From the NCBI GenBank assembly GCA_022825945.1, contig JAJDVS010000066.1, positions 1 through 64,000 of the forward strand: 64,000 bases of DNA, in the 5' to 3' direction. This stretch comes from Pseudomonadales bacterium (lineage in GTDB: Bacteria; Pseudomonadota; Gammaproteobacteria; Pseudomonadales; Pseudohongiellaceae). The notes below the pieces were generated by a model. The model was not told where the DNA came from. It made no database searches and worked only from the letters and a program-made list of their open reading frames with translations. Below are positions 19,288-28,688 of the stretch, one piece after another (positions within the stretch are counted from its first letter, which is position 1; every line of letters starts with the position of its first letter). The position numbers and the translations under genes are program-made.

Positions 19288-20463
19288 TCATATCACCTTG
19301 GTTTCGGCGGCCTGTTTGCTTGCCGGCAACTCCGCCGCCAGTACCGGCTCGAGCACCCGCTTCCGCCAGCCGCGCATTTCCGGGGGCCAGTCGATACTGC
19401 CGGTAAGGGCATGGGATTGCACCAATTGCTGCATCTGCCTGCGGCGGACGAGCAGTTCGGGGCAGACCCGGATACGGCTGGCTTCCCGCTGCGCAAGATT
19501 GCGCCACAGCTTGAGCTGTTCACGCAAGGACCGCCCGAACGCCGGGGATTGCCGGCGGCTGGGCGGCTGGGCCAGATCCTCATCCGGCTCATTGAGACAA
19601 CGGGTCAGGGAAGCGGCGAAGCGCGAAGCGAATTTCGGATTGGCACCTGCGGCGTTGCGAATCTTCTCCGGCCCAATGTTCCGACAACCCTCCAGGCCCC
19701 TGGCAAGGGCGACCAGGTCCCGGTCGGCCACCAGCCAGTTGCGGGGCAGGTCGCGGGCGCGAACTTCCTTCTCCCGCCAGCGGCAAAGCCGCTGCAACAG
19801 CAGCAGGCCACGATCATCAAGCAGTTCGTGATCATTGATCTGCCGCCAGGCTTCCCGCCAGCTCCGGGGGTCCTCGTTGCGAATCGCGGAGGCGGTCAAT
19901 TCCCGGCAGTCGGCAGTGAACCAATCGAGCTTTTGCTCTTCGTCGAGTCGCTGTCCGAGCTTCTGCCACAGGGCCGGCAGGAACCGCACGTCAGCCGCCG
20001 CGTACTGCAATTGCGCCGTGCTCAGGGGGCGCTGCAGCCAGTTTGAGCGGGTTTCCGATTTGGGCAGATCGATGCCGCAGAATTCGCTGACCAGGTCCCG
20101 GTAACTCAGACTGAAGCCGACGCCAAGAAAAGCCGCCGCCAATTGGGTATCGAACAGTTTTGCGGGAACCGCGCCGAGCAGATGCTGCAGCAGGCCGAGA
20201 TCCTCCCCCGCCGCGTGAATCACCATGGTGGCGCCCGCCAGCAGTTTCCGGCAAGGTTCCCAGTCGCTGATCTTCAGCGGGTCCACCAGGAAACAGCGGG
20301 AATCGACACAGAATTGCAACAGGCCGGTTTTTGGATAAAAGGTCCGGGTGCGAATGAATTCGGTATCGAGGCCCACCGAGGGGGAATCAAGCCAGTTCCC
20401 ACAGAGCTGGGCGAAGCGGTCCTGATCCGCGACATATTCGTAATTTGCAAGGGTCGCGGTCAT
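19288..20463 (-). CDS. rnd: Ribonuclease D
   Basis: A 391-residue DEDD-family 3'-5' exoribonuclease involved in tRNA 3' maturation. It shows the exonuclease motifs VGLDTEFIRTRTFYP (DxE), FDTQLAAAFLG and YAAADVRFLPALW (Y...D), followed by HRDC-type helical regions. The start MTATLANYEYVADQ at 20463 lies five bases after the recR stop, so it is in the dnaX-ybaB-recR-rnd transcript. The bases between its stop and 19180 contain only a repeat fragment (AGGAGCCCGCGCCGCAGGAT). Confidence 0.92.
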   Translation of the reverse strand: MTATLANYEYVADQDRFAQLCGNWLDSPSVGLDTEFIRTRTFYPKTGLLQFCVDSRCFLVDPLKISDWEPCRKLLAGATMVIHAAGEDLGLLQHLLGAVPAKLFDTQLAAAFLGVGFSLSYRDLVSEFCGIDLPKSETRSNWLQRPLSTAQLQYAAADVRFLPALWQKLGQRLDEEQKLDWFTADCRELTASAIRNEDPRSWREAWRQINDHELLDDRGLLLLQRLCRWREKEVRARDLPRNWLVADRDLVALARGLEGCRNIGPEKIRNAAGANPKFASRFAASLTRCLNEPDEDLAQPPSRRQSPAFGRSLREQLKLWRNLAQREASRIRVCPELLVRRRQMQQLVQSHALTGSIDWPPEMRGWRKRVLEPVLAAELPASKQAAETKVI

Positions 20464-20467
20464 TGCG

Positions 20468-21073
20468 TCAGGCTTGCCGCATGGGAGTGCGGCCGGCAAA
20501 GGCGTGGGACAGGGTGCCGCCGTCGGTATACTCCAGTTCCCCGCCCACGGGGACGCCATGGGCGATTCTCGACACCGCAATTCCGGCGCCGCGCAGTTGT
20601 TCGGCGATATACCAGGCCGTGGCGTCGCCTTCCACGGTGGCGTTGCAGGCAAGAATGAGTTCCCTGAATCCGGCGTCGGCCACCCGTTTGAGCAGCAGGG
20701 GAATCCCGAGCTGTTCCGGCCCGACGCCGTCGATGGGAGAGAGATGACCCATCAGCACGAAATAGATCCCGCGGTAGGCGCCCGCCTGTTCGATGGCGAG
20801 AACATCGGCCGGCGTTTCCACGACGCAGCAGAGTTTCTGGTCCCGGGCCGGATTGGCGCAGATCCGGCAGCTTTTTTCCTCGGTAAGATTGCGGCAGTAC
20901 TGGCAATTGCCGATTTTCTCCAGCGCCCCGGCAAGACTTTCACAGAGCTTGCGGCCGCCCTGCCGGTTTCGCTCCAGCAGATGCAGACTCATGCGCTGGG
21001 CTGACTTCTGCCCGACTCCGGGCAAGCAACGGAATGCTTCGATCAACTCATCGATCAGTGGACTGGAACTCAC
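20468..21073 (-). CDS. recR: Recombination mediator RecR
   Basis: 201 residues: an N-terminal helix-hairpin-helix ([14 protein letters not shown]), a four-cysteine zinc finger (CQYC...CRIC) and a Toprim domain ([19 protein letters not shown]). RecR works with RecO/RecF to load RecA at gaps. It follows ybaB, as in most gammaproteobacteria. Confidence 0.97.
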   Translation of the reverse strand: MSSSPLIDELIEAFRCLPGVGQKSAQRMSLHLLERNRQGGRKLCESLAGALEKIGNCQYCRNLTEEKSCRICANPARDQKLCCVVETPADVLAIEQAGAYRGIYFVLMGHLSPIDGVGPEQLGIPLLLKRVADAGFRELILACNATVEGDATAWYIAEQLRGAGIAVSRIAHGVPVGGELEYTDGGTLSHAFAGRTPMRQA

Positions 21074-21103
21074 GCGGCATATTCCCGGGGGGCGGATTAC
21101 TTC

Positions 21104-21424
21104 CTAGAACGGCAGCTTGAAGCCGGGGGGCAGTCCGGCGAAACCCGCCATGCCGCGCATGGCCTGCTGGTTTTCCTGTTCAATCTTGCGAACGGCGTCG
21201 TTGATCGCGCCGCAAATCAGGTCTTCCAGAATTTCCCTGTCTTCCCGGGCCATGTTCTCGTCGATGCTGGCTTCAATGGCGTCGTAGCGGCCATTCATGC
21301 GAATCCTGACCGCGCCGGCACCGGCCTGACCCTCGACCACGGTGGCGGCAAGTTCCTCCTTTGCCTGTTCCATGCGATCCTTGAGTCGCCTGGCCTGTTT
21401 CATTATCTCGGTGAAATCCGTCAT
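21104..21424 (-). CDS. ybaB: Nucleoid-associated protein YbaB/EbfC
   Basis: A 106-residue YbaB/EbfC family DNA-binding protein (LKDRMEQAKEELAATVVEGQ, IRMNGRYDAIEASID). Its ATG overlaps the dnaX stop by the ATGA sequence at 21424-21421, so the two are translationally coupled; recR follows 30 bases after its stop. Confidence 0.95.
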   Translation of the reverse strand: MTDFTEIMKQARRLKDRMEQAKEELAATVVEGQAGAGAVRIRMNGRYDAIEASIDENMAREDREILEDLICGAINDAVRKIEQENQQAMRGMAGFAGLPPGFKLPF

Positions 21425-22812
21425 TGACTACCTCGGCTCTGTACTGTGGTGACGCTATCCCTGAGCACGGTGCCGGAAAAGTTCCTGACCAGGGTCTGGA
21501 CCACAGGGTCCTGTTCGAAGTCCGCCACCAGGGAATCTTTGGCAGTGGGCATGGATTTGGCTGGCTGACCGGGCGCCGGACCTGGGTCGGACGGGGCCGG
21601 CTCTTCCCAGGGTGGCGCGGAATCGCTGGGGAATGCTGGCTCCGCTGGCTGGGACTCCCGTGTTTCCGGCGGAAGTGGTGGTTCCCCGGACGGTGGTGTT
21701 TCGGATGATGGGGCCGCTGTGACCGCGGGTTCCGGAGAAAACACCAGCATCCGCAGCAGCAGCATTTCGAAAGCGGCCCGGGCGTCGCCGGACAGGGCAA
21801 GCTCTTCCCTGCCCCTGGCGCCGATCTGGTAGTACAGTTGCAGGTCTTCCGCGCTGAACTTGCCGGCGAGTTCGAGTATCTCCCTGCGGTCCCCCTGGTG
21901 ATTGTCGATGGCATCTGCATAAGCCTGGGCGAGAGCGAGCCGGTGCAGCGTCGATAGCAGGCCGTCCAGGGTTTGGGCGTAATCGGGTATCTGCCCCGCC
22001 AACTCCCTGCTGACTTTGAGCACTCCCGGCAGGTCTCCCGAGGCCATGGCCCGCAGCAGGGCAAAGACGTGTCGCCTGGGAGGAATGCCAAGCATTTCCA
22101 CCACAGCTTCCGCCTTGATTCTGCCCTGGCAGTAGGAGATCGCCTGGTCAAGCAGGGTCAGGGCATCGCGCATGCTGCCGGCGGCGGCGTCTGCAATCTG
22201 CCACAGGGCATCGGTTTCACATTCGATCTGTTCCTTTTCAAGTACGGGGCCAAGATACTTGACGATGGTTTTGGGGCCGAGGTTGCGCAGGTGAAACTGG
22301 AGGCAGCGCGAAAGGATGGTCACCGGCAGTTTTTGGGGATCGGTGGTGGCGAACAGGAACTTGACATGCTCCGGAGGCTCTTCCAGAGTTTTCAGCAGGG
22401 CATTGAAGCTGTGGGTTGAGAGCATATGGACTTCATCGATCAGATAGACCTTGAAGCGCGCCCGTGATGGGGCAAACTGAACGTTATCGAGCAGGTCCCG
22501 GGTGTCCTCAACTTTGGTGCGCGAGGCGGCGTCGATTTCAAACAAGTCGAGATGGCGGCCTTCGTTGATTTCCGCGCAGACGCCGCAGACATTGCAGGGC
22601 GTAGCGCTGACGCCCTGCTCACAGTTGAGGCATTTGGCGAGAATGCGGGCCAAAGTGGTCTTGCCGGTGCCCCGGGTGCCGGTGAACAGATACGCGTGAT
22701 GGAGGCGCTGCTTGTCGAGGGCGTTGATCAGCGTCTTGAGGACATGCTCCTGGCCGGCAACTTCGCTGAAATCGCCGGGGCGCCATTTTCTGGCGAGTAC
22801 CTGGTAGCTCAT
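21421..22812 (-). CDS. dnaX: DNA polymerase III subunit gamma/tau, compact form
   Basis: The 463-residue clamp-loader ATPase starts at MSYQVLARKWRP (22812). It has Walker A GTRGTGKTTLA, a CLNC...CNVCGVC zinc module, DEVHMLS and the sensor regions of the AAA core. After the core comes a Pro-rich linker and then only about 38 residues ending in a VVQTLVRNFSGTV...DS stretch that resembles the extreme C-terminus of tau. E. coli tau is 643 residues, so most of tau domains IV-V (helicase and polymerase contacts) seem missing. No A-AAA-AAG-type slippery site was seen. The 36 codons upstream of the chosen ATG are excluded. Confidence 0.92.
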   Translation of the reverse strand: MSYQVLARKWRPGDFSEVAGQEHVLKTLINALDKQRLHHAYLFTGTRGTGKTTLARILAKCLNCEQGVSATPCNVCGVCAEINEGRHLDLFEIDAASRTKVEDTRDLLDNVQFAPSRARFKVYLIDEVHMLSTHSFNALLKTLEEPPEHVKFLFATTDPQKLPVTILSRCLQFHLRNLGPKTIVKYLGPVLEKEQIECETDALWQIADAAAGSMRDALTLLDQAISYCQGRIKAEAVVEMLGIPPRRHVFALLRAMASGDLPGVLKVSRELAGQIPDYAQTLDGLLSTLHRLALAQAYADAIDNHQGDRREILELAGKFSAEDLQLYYQIGARGREELALSGDARAAFEMLLLRMLVFSPEPAVTAAPSSETPPSGEPPLPPETRESQPAEPAFPSDSAPPWEEPAPSDPGPAPGQPAKSMPTAKDSLVADFEQDPVVQTLVRNFSGTVLRDSVTTVQSRGSQ

Positions 22813-22889
22813 GCCTGTCGCTTGCCCTGTTGCCGCCCGGGCCTGTGCCATGGAACCGGGGAATCCTTGCTTGCCCGACCGGGTTGGGC

Positions 22890-23001
22890 GGTAGCCCTTG
22901 CCAGCCACACCGCGGCACATGCGTCAGCTACTACCGTTGCTCCCTTCCGGGCCTGGCGGGGTTCATAACCTGTCATTGCGCGGGGACCGGCAAGAGTTAC
23001 C
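22890..23001 (-). ncRNA. ffs: 4.5S RNA of the signal recognition particle
   Basis: The minus strand contains the conserved SRP domain IV sequence GCCAGGCCCGGAAGGGAGCA, then GACGCATGTGCC and GTGGCTGGCAAGG, matching the E. coli 4.5S layout. The ends GGTAACTCTTGCC (5') and GGCAAGGGCTACC (3') pair over 13 positions allowing G-U, which sets the boundaries approximately. A short GCCCAACC/GGTCGGGC inverted repeat just downstream may terminate it. It is adjacent to dnaX, as in pseudomonads. Confidence 0.88.
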
Positions 23002-23056
23002 ACGGCGGATGGTATCACGCCCAGGAATCATGTGGCCTGGGGCCGTCGCTGCCGGG

Positions 23057-23251
23057 TCAATCGGCTTCCTCTATCCAGGCCATCTGGATTGCTTCCAGGA
23101 TTTTCTCGCCGCTGCGATTGGGATCGTCATCGAAATCTTCCAGCTCACAGACCCATCGGTGCAGGTCGACGAAGCTTACCCACTGGGGATCGACATCCGG
23201 GTGCTGTTCGGCCAGTTCGATTGCTATGTCATTAACATCGGTCCACTTCAT
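23057..23251 (-). CDS. iscX: Fe-S assembly protein IscX
   Basis: A 64-residue acidic protein (MKWTDVNDIAIELAEQHPDV start at 23251), the iron-binding IscS modulator that closes most isc operons. The frame extends 19 codons upstream but homologues begin at MKWTD. It is the last gene of the operon, 61 bases after fdx. Confidence 0.9.
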   Translation of the reverse strand: MKWTDVNDIAIELAEQHPDVDPQWVSFVDLHRWVCELEDFDDDPNRSGEKILEAIQMAWIEEAD

Positions 23252-23312
23252 ATGCGCCTCCTGATTATCCCGCATAGCCGAATAATTCATCCGAGCGGAA
23301 ATTTCCAAGAAA

Positions 23313-23651
23313 TCAGTGATTTTCCGACACCATGTTGATCGTGTATTTCGGAATTTCGACCACCAGGTCCTCGTCGGCGACGATGGCCTGGCAGCTCAGT
23401 CTGGATTCGGGTTCGAGGCCCCAGGCCTTGTCGAGATAGTCTTCCTCGTTTTCGCCGGGCTCCTCCAGCGAATCGAAGCCTTCCCGGAGAATGACATGGC
23501 AAGTGGTGCAGGCGCAGGATTTTTCACAGGCGTGTTCGATGCGCACCTTCTGCCTGAGGGCGGCATTGAGCACACTGACGCCGGGTTCGGCTTCGAACTC
23601 GGCGCCTTCCGGGCAGATGGATTCGTGTGGCAGGATGGTGATCTTTGGCAT
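23313..23651 (-). CDS. fdx: ISC-type 2Fe-2S ferredoxin
   Basis: 112 residues with the adrenodoxin-like ligand pattern HACEKSCACTTCHV (C-x5-C-x2-C) and the fourth cysteine in LSCQAI. It supplies electrons for Fe-S cluster assembly on IscU. It sits 16 bases downstream of hscA. Confidence 0.95.
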   Translation of the reverse strand: MPKITILPHESICPEGAEFEAEPGVSVLNAALRQKVRIEHACEKSCACTTCHVILREGFDSLEEPGENEEDYLDKAWGLEPESRLSCQAIVADEDLVVEIPKYTINMVSENH

Positions 23652-23667
23652 TTTGGGTCTCTGGGCC

Positions 23668-25539
23668 TTATTCGGTCTCTCGACTGAGGGTATCGATGGA
23701 TTCTCCGCGCAGGGCGGCGCCCACCGTCAGGTTCATGCGCCGGGCGGCGAAGGCTTCGCTGACATGGTTGAGCCGTTGGGTCAGTTCTTCGATCCGGGCG
23801 GAGTCGTGTTCCGCCATGGCGTCGCGAAGTTCGGCGAGGGCCTGCTCGATACCGCTTTTTTCAGCGGCTGAGAGAATTTCTCCGTTTTCCTTGATTGCGC
23901 CGCTGATGGCGTCCATGAGGCGGGTGGCGTCGAGCCTCGCCTCGCCGAGGGCTCGGGCCAGCATGTCATCCCGGGCATGGTCCCGGGAATCCCTGAGCAT
24001 TTGTTCGATCTGGCCGGAGTCGAGCCCGAAGCTGGGTTTTACCTGCACCTCGGCCTTGCCGCCGGTGCTCGCCTCCTCCGCCGACACGCTGAGCAGGCCA
24101 TCGGCGTCCACCTGGAAAGTCACCTTCACCTTCGCCGCTCCAGCCACCATGGGCGGGATGCCGCCGAGGGTAAAGCGCGCCAGGGAGCGGCATTCGCCGA
24201 CGAGTTCCCGCTCGCCCTGCACCACATGCAGGGCCATGGCGGTCTGACCGTCCTTGAAGGTGGTGAATTCCTGCGATTTGGCCACGGGAATCGCGGTATT
24301 GCGGCGAATGATCTTTTCCACGAGTTCGCCCATGGTTTCGATGCCAAGCGAAAGCGGATTGACGTCAAGCAGCAGGAAATCGCCGGTGGGCCGGTTGCCG
24401 ATGAGCACTTCGGCCTGAATGCCCGCGCCCATGGCGACCACCCGATCCGGATCGATATCCGTCAGTGGCTCGCGGCCAAAGAACTTCGCCACCGCTTGGC
24501 GGATCAGGGGCATTCTCGTGGCGCCCCCCACCAGCAGCACATTGCCGATGGCACCGGTATCCACGCCGGCGTCCCGCATGACCCGGCGGCAACTCAAGAT
24601 TGTGCGCCGCACCAGGGGCGCGGCGATTTCGGCGAACTGCGCCGCATCCAAAGCTCCGCGCCAATCGCGCCAGACGACCTCGGCCTGGTCCGCATCGCCA
24701 AGCCGTTCCCGCGCCTGATTGGCCACTTGCAACAGCGCCGGCCAGTCCGCGGCGGCCACGGCTTCCACGCCGCCCTGGGCAATCAGCCAGTCGGCCACGG
24801 CCTGATCGAAATCATCGCCGCCAAGCGCGGTGTCCCCGCCGGTGGCCAATACTTCGAACACGCCTTTTCGCAGGCTGAGCAGGGACACGTCAAAAGTGCC
24901 GCCGCCAAGATCGAATACAATGATATTGCCTTGCCCGCCCCGGTCGAGGCCATAGGCCACCGCCGCCGCAGTGGGTTCATTGAGCAGGCGGAGCACTTCA
25001 ATGCCGGCCAGTTTGGCGGCGTGCCGGGTCTGCTGCCGCTGGGCATCGTTAAAATACGCGGGAACTGTAATGACGGCGCCGGCGAGTTCCTCACCGGTCT
25101 CCTCACGGCAGCGCCGGGCAAGGGCACGGAGGATGGCGGCGGAAACTTCCACCGGATCCCTGGGGCCGGCCGCGGTGACAAAGGCCGGCGCGGCGTCGCC
25201 CTTGCCGGCGTCAAAACGGTATTGGCGAAAACCGCCGCCCGACCGCAGTTCCGCAAAGCTCTTGCCGAGCGCGCGCTTGGCCGAGACGATGACATTGCCC
25301 GGGTCCGCGGCGGACCGGGCTTTTGCCGCGGCGCCCACGGCGAGTAGGCCGCCAGCGCCATACTGCACCGCCGAAGGCAGCAAATGGGCGCCGTCGGCGT
25401 CGGCGAGGGTGCGCACCTCACCCTTGATTGCCGTGGCGATGAGGGAATTGGTGGTGCCGAGATCGATGCCCGCCGCCCGCCGATGGACCGCTCGCCGCGG
25501 GTCGCCGCCGCCGGGTTCAGAAATCTGCAACAGACTCAA
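23668..25539 (-). CDS. hscA: Fe-S protein assembly chaperone HscA
   Basis: 623 residues, a specialised Hsp70 that with HscB helps release clusters from IscU. The ATPase domain has [26 protein letters not shown] and [12 protein letters not shown]; the substrate domain ends in the helical lid. No ATG is available near the family N-terminus. A TTG at 25539 (then SLLQISEPG, as in other HscA) is the likely start. It is preceded by AAGGAAGAA and overlaps the last 23 bases of hscB, suggesting coupled translation. Confidence 0.93.
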   Translation of the reverse strand: MSLLQISEPGGGDPRRAVHRRAAGIDLGTTNSLIATAIKGEVRTLADADGAHLLPSAVQYGAGGLLAVGAAAKARSAADPGNVIVSAKRALGKSFAELRSGGGFRQYRFDAGKGDAAPAFVTAAGPRDPVEVSAAILRALARRCREETGEELAGAVITVPAYFNDAQRQQTRHAAKLAGIEVLRLLNEPTAAAVAYGLDRGGQGNIIVFDLGGGTFDVSLLSLRKGVFEVLATGGDTALGGDDFDQAVADWLIAQGGVEAVAAADWPALLQVANQARERLGDADQAEVVWRDWRGALDAAQFAEIAAPLVRRTILSCRRVMRDAGVDTGAIGNVLLVGGATRMPLIRQAVAKFFGREPLTDIDPDRVVAMGAGIQAEVLIGNRPTGDFLLLDVNPLSLGIETMGELVEKIIRRNTAIPVAKSQEFTTFKDGQTAMALHVVQGERELVGECRSLARFTLGGIPPMVAGAAKVKVTFQVDADGLLSVSAEEASTGGKAEVQVKPSFGLDSGQIEQMLRDSRDHARDDMLARALGEARLDATRLMDAISGAIKENGEILSAAEKSGIEQALAELRDAMAEHDSARIEELTQRLNHVSEAFAARRMNLTVGAALRGESIDTLSRETE

Positions 25540-26059
25540 GGGATTCTTCCTTCTTGTCGATTTCCGTCTGGAGTTTGTGCAGGAACTGCAACTCGTGGAA
25601 CAGCTTTCTGGCCTGGTCGAGCCGATTCCCGGCCAGGGCCTGGACAAATTGCCGCTGGCGCTCGGCAAGCCGGCTTGCGGCTTTGCGGTTCAGTTCATCA
25701 AGCCGGTCGAAAGCGGATTCGCCCCCGGACAGTTCCGCCAGGCTTTCGCGCAATTCCATCTGTTCGAAGAGCAGCTCGGGAGCGAGGTCGGACTGGGCAA
25801 CCTGTTCCACGTCGATACCCCGTAGCCGCAACAGATAGCCCGCCCGGCGCAGGGGAGATTTCAGCGTTTCATAAGCTTCGTTCAGGTAGCTGCTGAGCTT
25901 GATGGCTTGCAGGCGCTGCTCTTCGCCGGACGCGGCGAAGCGGTCCGGGTGTACCTCGGCCTGCAATTCTCGATACCGGGAGCCAAGCCTGCCGGAATTG
26001 ATCTCGAAATCGACCGGCAAGGCGAACTGGGCGAAGTAGTTGTCGGCAATGGCGAGCAC
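25517..26059 (-). CDS. hscB: Co-chaperone HscB (J protein)
   Basis: A 180-residue type III J protein with the HPDRF motif in the N-terminal J domain and a C-terminal three-helix domain that binds IscU. It stimulates HscA ATPase. It lies 26 bases after iscA, and its end overlaps the hscA start. Confidence 0.95.
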   Translation of the reverse strand: MLAIADNYFAQFALPVDFEINSGRLGSRYRELQAEVHPDRFAASGEEQRLQAIKLSSYLNEAYETLKSPLRRAGYLLRLRGIDVEQVAQSDLAPELLFEQMELRESLAELSGGESAFDRLDELNRKAASRLAERQRQFVQALAGNRLDQARKLFHELQFLHKLQTEIDKKEESLESVADF

Positions 26060-26085
26060 GGCAAAGCCTCAATCCGGCGGCGGGC

Positions 26086-26409
26086 TCAGACGCTGAAGCT
26101 TTCGCCGCAGCCGCACTCGCCTTTCACATTGGGATTGCGAAACTCGAAACCTTCGTTAAGTCCTTGCTTGACAAAGTCCATTTCAGTGCCGTCGATATAG
26201 ACGAGGCTCTTCGGGTCCACCACGATCTTGACGCCGTGGGCCTCGAATACCTGATCGCCTTCCTGGAGCTGGTCGGCGTATTCAAGAACATAGGCCATGC
26301 CCGAGCAGCCGGTGGTGGTAATGCCCACGCGAATGCCGAGGCCGCGGCCGCGCTCGGCAAGCTGCCTGGCGACGTGGCTCGCGGCGGTTTCGGTGATGGA
26401 AATGGCCAT
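26086..26409 (-). CDS. iscA: Iron-sulfur assembly protein IscA
   Basis: 107 residues of the A-type carrier family with the three ligand cysteines in TTGCSGMAY and GECGCGES. It receives or transfers Fe-S clusters or iron. Six bases separate it from iscU. Confidence 0.97.
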   Translation of the reverse strand: MAISITETAASHVARQLAERGRGLGIRVGITTTGCSGMAYVLEYADQLQEGDQVFEAHGVKIVVDPKSLVYIDGTEMDFVKQGLNEGFEFRNPNVKGECGCGESFSV

Positions 26410-26415
26410 GGTTTT

Positions 26416-26805
26416 TTATTCCGCCTGTTCCCGCTTCTTGCGCACATCGGCAATGGCCGCCTTGATGGCGTCCTCGGCGAGCACCGAACAGTGGATCTTC
26501 ACCGGCGGCAGTCCGAGTTCGTCGGCGATGTCCTTGTTGCGGATCCGGGTGGCGTCATCGAGCGACCTGCCCTTGACCCATTCGGTCAGCAGCGAACTCG
26601 ACGCGATGGCCGAACCGCAGCCATAGGTCTTGAACTTGGCGTCCTCGATCACGCCATCGCCATCGACCCTGATCTGCAGGCGCATGACATCGCCGCAGGC
26701 CGGGGCGCCCACCATGCCGGTTCCCACATTGGCGTCGTCGTCATCGAGACGGCCCACGTTGCGCGGGTTTTCGTAGTGGTCGAGCACCTTCTCTGAATAT
26801 GCCAT
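26416..26805 (-). CDS. iscU: Fe-S cluster scaffold IscU
   Basis: The 129-residue scaffold starts at MAYSEKVLDHYENPRN (26805). Cluster cysteines are in APACGDV, YGCGSAIA and IHCSVLAE, and the LPPVK motif recognised by HscA is present. The longer open frame upstream overlaps iscS and is excluded. Confidence 0.97.
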   Translation of the reverse strand: MAYSEKVLDHYENPRNVGRLDDDDANVGTGMVGAPACGDVMRLQIRVDGDGVIEDAKFKTYGCGSAIASSSLLTEWVKGRSLDDATRIRNKDIADELGLPPVKIHCSVLAEDAIKAAIADVRKKREQAE

Positions 26806-26827
26806 CCTGTTTTTTCTCCCCTGCGCT

Positions 26828-28042
26828 CTAGTGCGCAGCCCATTGAACCTGATCGAGGTCCACGCCGTCCTTGTACATGTCCCAGAGCGGGGAAAGCTCC
26901 CGCAGCTTGGCGACGGCATGGCGGATACGCCCGATCGCGTAGTCGATATCTTCGGCAGTGGTGAAACGGCCGATGGAAATTCGCAGCGAACTGTGGGCGA
27001 GTTCGTCGTTGCGGCCAAGCGCCCGCAGCACATAGGAGGGCTCGAGGCTGGCCGAGGTGCAGGCGGAACCCGAAGACAGCGCGAGCTCCCGCAGGGCCAT
27101 CATCAGGGATTCGCCTTCCACAAAATTGAAGCTGATATTGAGGTTGCCCGGCGCCCGGCGGGTCAGGTCGCCATTAACGTAGACTTCCTCCACGTCTTCA
27201 AGCCCCCGCAGCAGTTGTTCCCGCAGGGCGAGGGTGCGGCGGGCCTCTTCGTGCATTTCTTCCCCGGCGATGCGATAGGCCTCGCCCATGCCGACGATCT
27301 GGTGGGTTGCCAGGGTGCCCGAACGCATGCCGCGCTCGTGTCCGCCGCCGTGAATCTGGGGTTCGATGCGGACCCGGGGCTTGCGGCGCACGTACAGCGC
27401 GCCAATTCCCTTGGGGCCGTAGATTTTATGGGCGGTAAAGGACATCAGGTCCACCTGCATCCGCTCCAGGTCGATTTCCAGCTTGCCGGCGCTCTGGGCG
27501 GCGTCCACATGAAAGACCACCTTGCGGCGGCGGGTGACTTCGCCGATGGCTTCAATATCGTTGATCACGCCGATCTCGTTGTTGACGTGCATCAGCGAGA
27601 CGAGAATGGTGTCGGGACGCAGGGCCTGCTCCACGGCTTGCGGGGAAATCAGGCCGTTGCTGTCCGGATCGAGATAGGTCACTTCATAGCCTTCGCGTTC
27701 AAGCTGGCGGCAACTGTCGAGCACGGCCTTGTGTTCGATCTTGGAAGTGACGATGTGCCTGCCCTTGCGGTGATGGAAATGGGCGGCGCCTTTCAATGCC
27801 AGATTGTCGGCCTCGGTTGCGCCCGAGGTCCAGACGATCTCCCGGGGATCGCAGTTCACCAGGTCGGCCACATTGCGGCGGGCGTTTTCCACGGCCTCCT
27901 CGGCTTTCCAGCCGAACTGATGGGAACGGGAGGCGGGATTGCCGAAATTCGCTTCAATGGTGAGGCATTCCGCCATGGCCGAGGCGACTCTCGGGTCCAC
28001 CGGCGTGGTTGCCGCGTAATCGAGATAAATGGGATATTGCAT
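26828..28042 (-). CDS. iscS: Cysteine desulfurase IscS
   Basis: The 404-residue PLP enzyme provides sulfur for Fe-S clusters and thio-tRNA. The PLP lysine is in [12 protein letters not shown] and the mobile catalytic cysteine is in [14 protein letters not shown]. The start [14 protein letters not shown] (28042) is preferred to an ATG four codons upstream: GGAG lies six bases before it and it matches family N-termini. Confidence 0.97.
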   Translation of the reverse strand: MQYPIYLDYAATTPVDPRVASAMAECLTIEANFGNPASRSHQFGWKAEEAVENARRNVADLVNCDPREIVWTSGATEADNLALKGAAHFHHRKGRHIVTSKIEHKAVLDSCRQLEREGYEVTYLDPDSNGLISPQAVEQALRPDTILVSLMHVNNEIGVINDIEAIGEVTRRRKVVFHVDAAQSAGKLEIDLERMQVDLMSFTAHKIYGPKGIGALYVRRKPRVRIEPQIHGGGHERGMRSGTLATHQIVGMGEAYRIAGEEMHEEARRTLALREQLLRGLEDVEEVYVNGDLTRRAPGNLNISFNFVEGESLMMALRELALSSGSACTSASLEPSYVLRALGRNDELAHSSLRISIGRFTTAEDIDYAIGRIRHAVAKLRELSPLWDMYKDGVDLDQVQWAAH

Positions 28043-28063
28043 GTTTTGCTCCATGAAGGCCAG

Positions 28064-28582
28064 CTATGGTGCGCCAGCCGAAATTCGTGTTTCATCCAGT
28101 CCGGCGCCGGTCATCGCCAGGGGTATCCGGGGCGCCTTGCCGTGCTGTTTCCGGTCCTGCTCCCCGGCGATGCGGCGCACTTCGCGGCGGGCGATGAGAT
28201 CGGCGAGACTGACGCCCTGAAGGAAACCGAGAATCTGTTCGCTCAGGTCCTCCCAGAAGGAATGCGTCAAACAGGTTTCGCCCCCCTGACAGTCGCCGGC
28301 GCCCTGGCAGCGGGTGGTGTCCACCGATTCATCCACCGCGCCGATGATCTCGGCGACAAAGATCGCCGATGCATCCCGGGCCAGCCCATAACCGCCGCCC
28401 GGGCCGCGCACGCTGTTGACAACCCCCGCCCGGCGCAACTTGCCGAACAACTGCTCAAGATACGGCAGGGAAATGTCCTGCCGCCCGGAAATATCAGCCA
28501 GACTCACCGGACCTTCGCCGCCATGCAGAGCAAGATCCAGTATCGCGGTCACCGCGTATCTGCCCTTGGTCGTCAATTGCAC
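28064..28582 (-). CDS. iscR: Fe-S responsive transcription regulator IscR
   Basis: 172 residues: an N-terminal Rrf2 winged helix ([20 protein letters not shown]) and the cluster-binding C-x5-C-x5-C-x2-H set in [16 protein letters not shown]. The start is a GTG at 28582, matching the family N-terminus. A longer frame from 28624 would begin inside the promoter -10 element and is rejected. It is predicted to repress its own operon when loaded with 2Fe-2S, through the site at 28624-28648. Confidence 0.95.
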   Translation of the reverse strand: MQLTTKGRYAVTAILDLALHGGEGPVSLADISGRQDISLPYLEQLFGKLRRAGVVNSVRGPGGGYGLARDASAIFVAEIIGAVDESVDTTRCQGAGDCQGGETCLTHSFWEDLSEQILGFLQGVSLADLIARREVRRIAGEQDRKQHGKAPRIPLAMTGAGLDETRISAGAP

Positions 28583-28615
28583 CGCAAAACCCGCCGTAAA
28601 CCAGACATGGGGACA

Positions 28616-28648
28616 ATTATTCAATAACCAAGTAAATCAGTCAAGTAT
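28616..28648 (-). promoter_or_regulatory. isc operon promoter with type 1 IscR binding site
   Basis: On the minus strand TTGACT (28644-28639) and AATAAT (28621-28616) are spaced 17 bases. Overlapping the -35 is a 25-base sequence (28648-28624) beginning ATACTTGACTGATTTA and ending GGTTAT. It agrees with the E. coli type 1 IscR consensus at all but three positions (my comparison from memory of the consensus). Confidence 0.8.
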
Positions 28649-28688
28649 CTGAACCTGCACAGCCGGCGCCGCAGGAGCCTGCGGTAAT

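Noticed and set aside
21421..22151. Programmed frameshift producing a short gamma form from dnaX
   Set aside because: No A-AAA-AAG-like slippery heptamer with a following hairpin was found in the linker region; the gene is short by itself.
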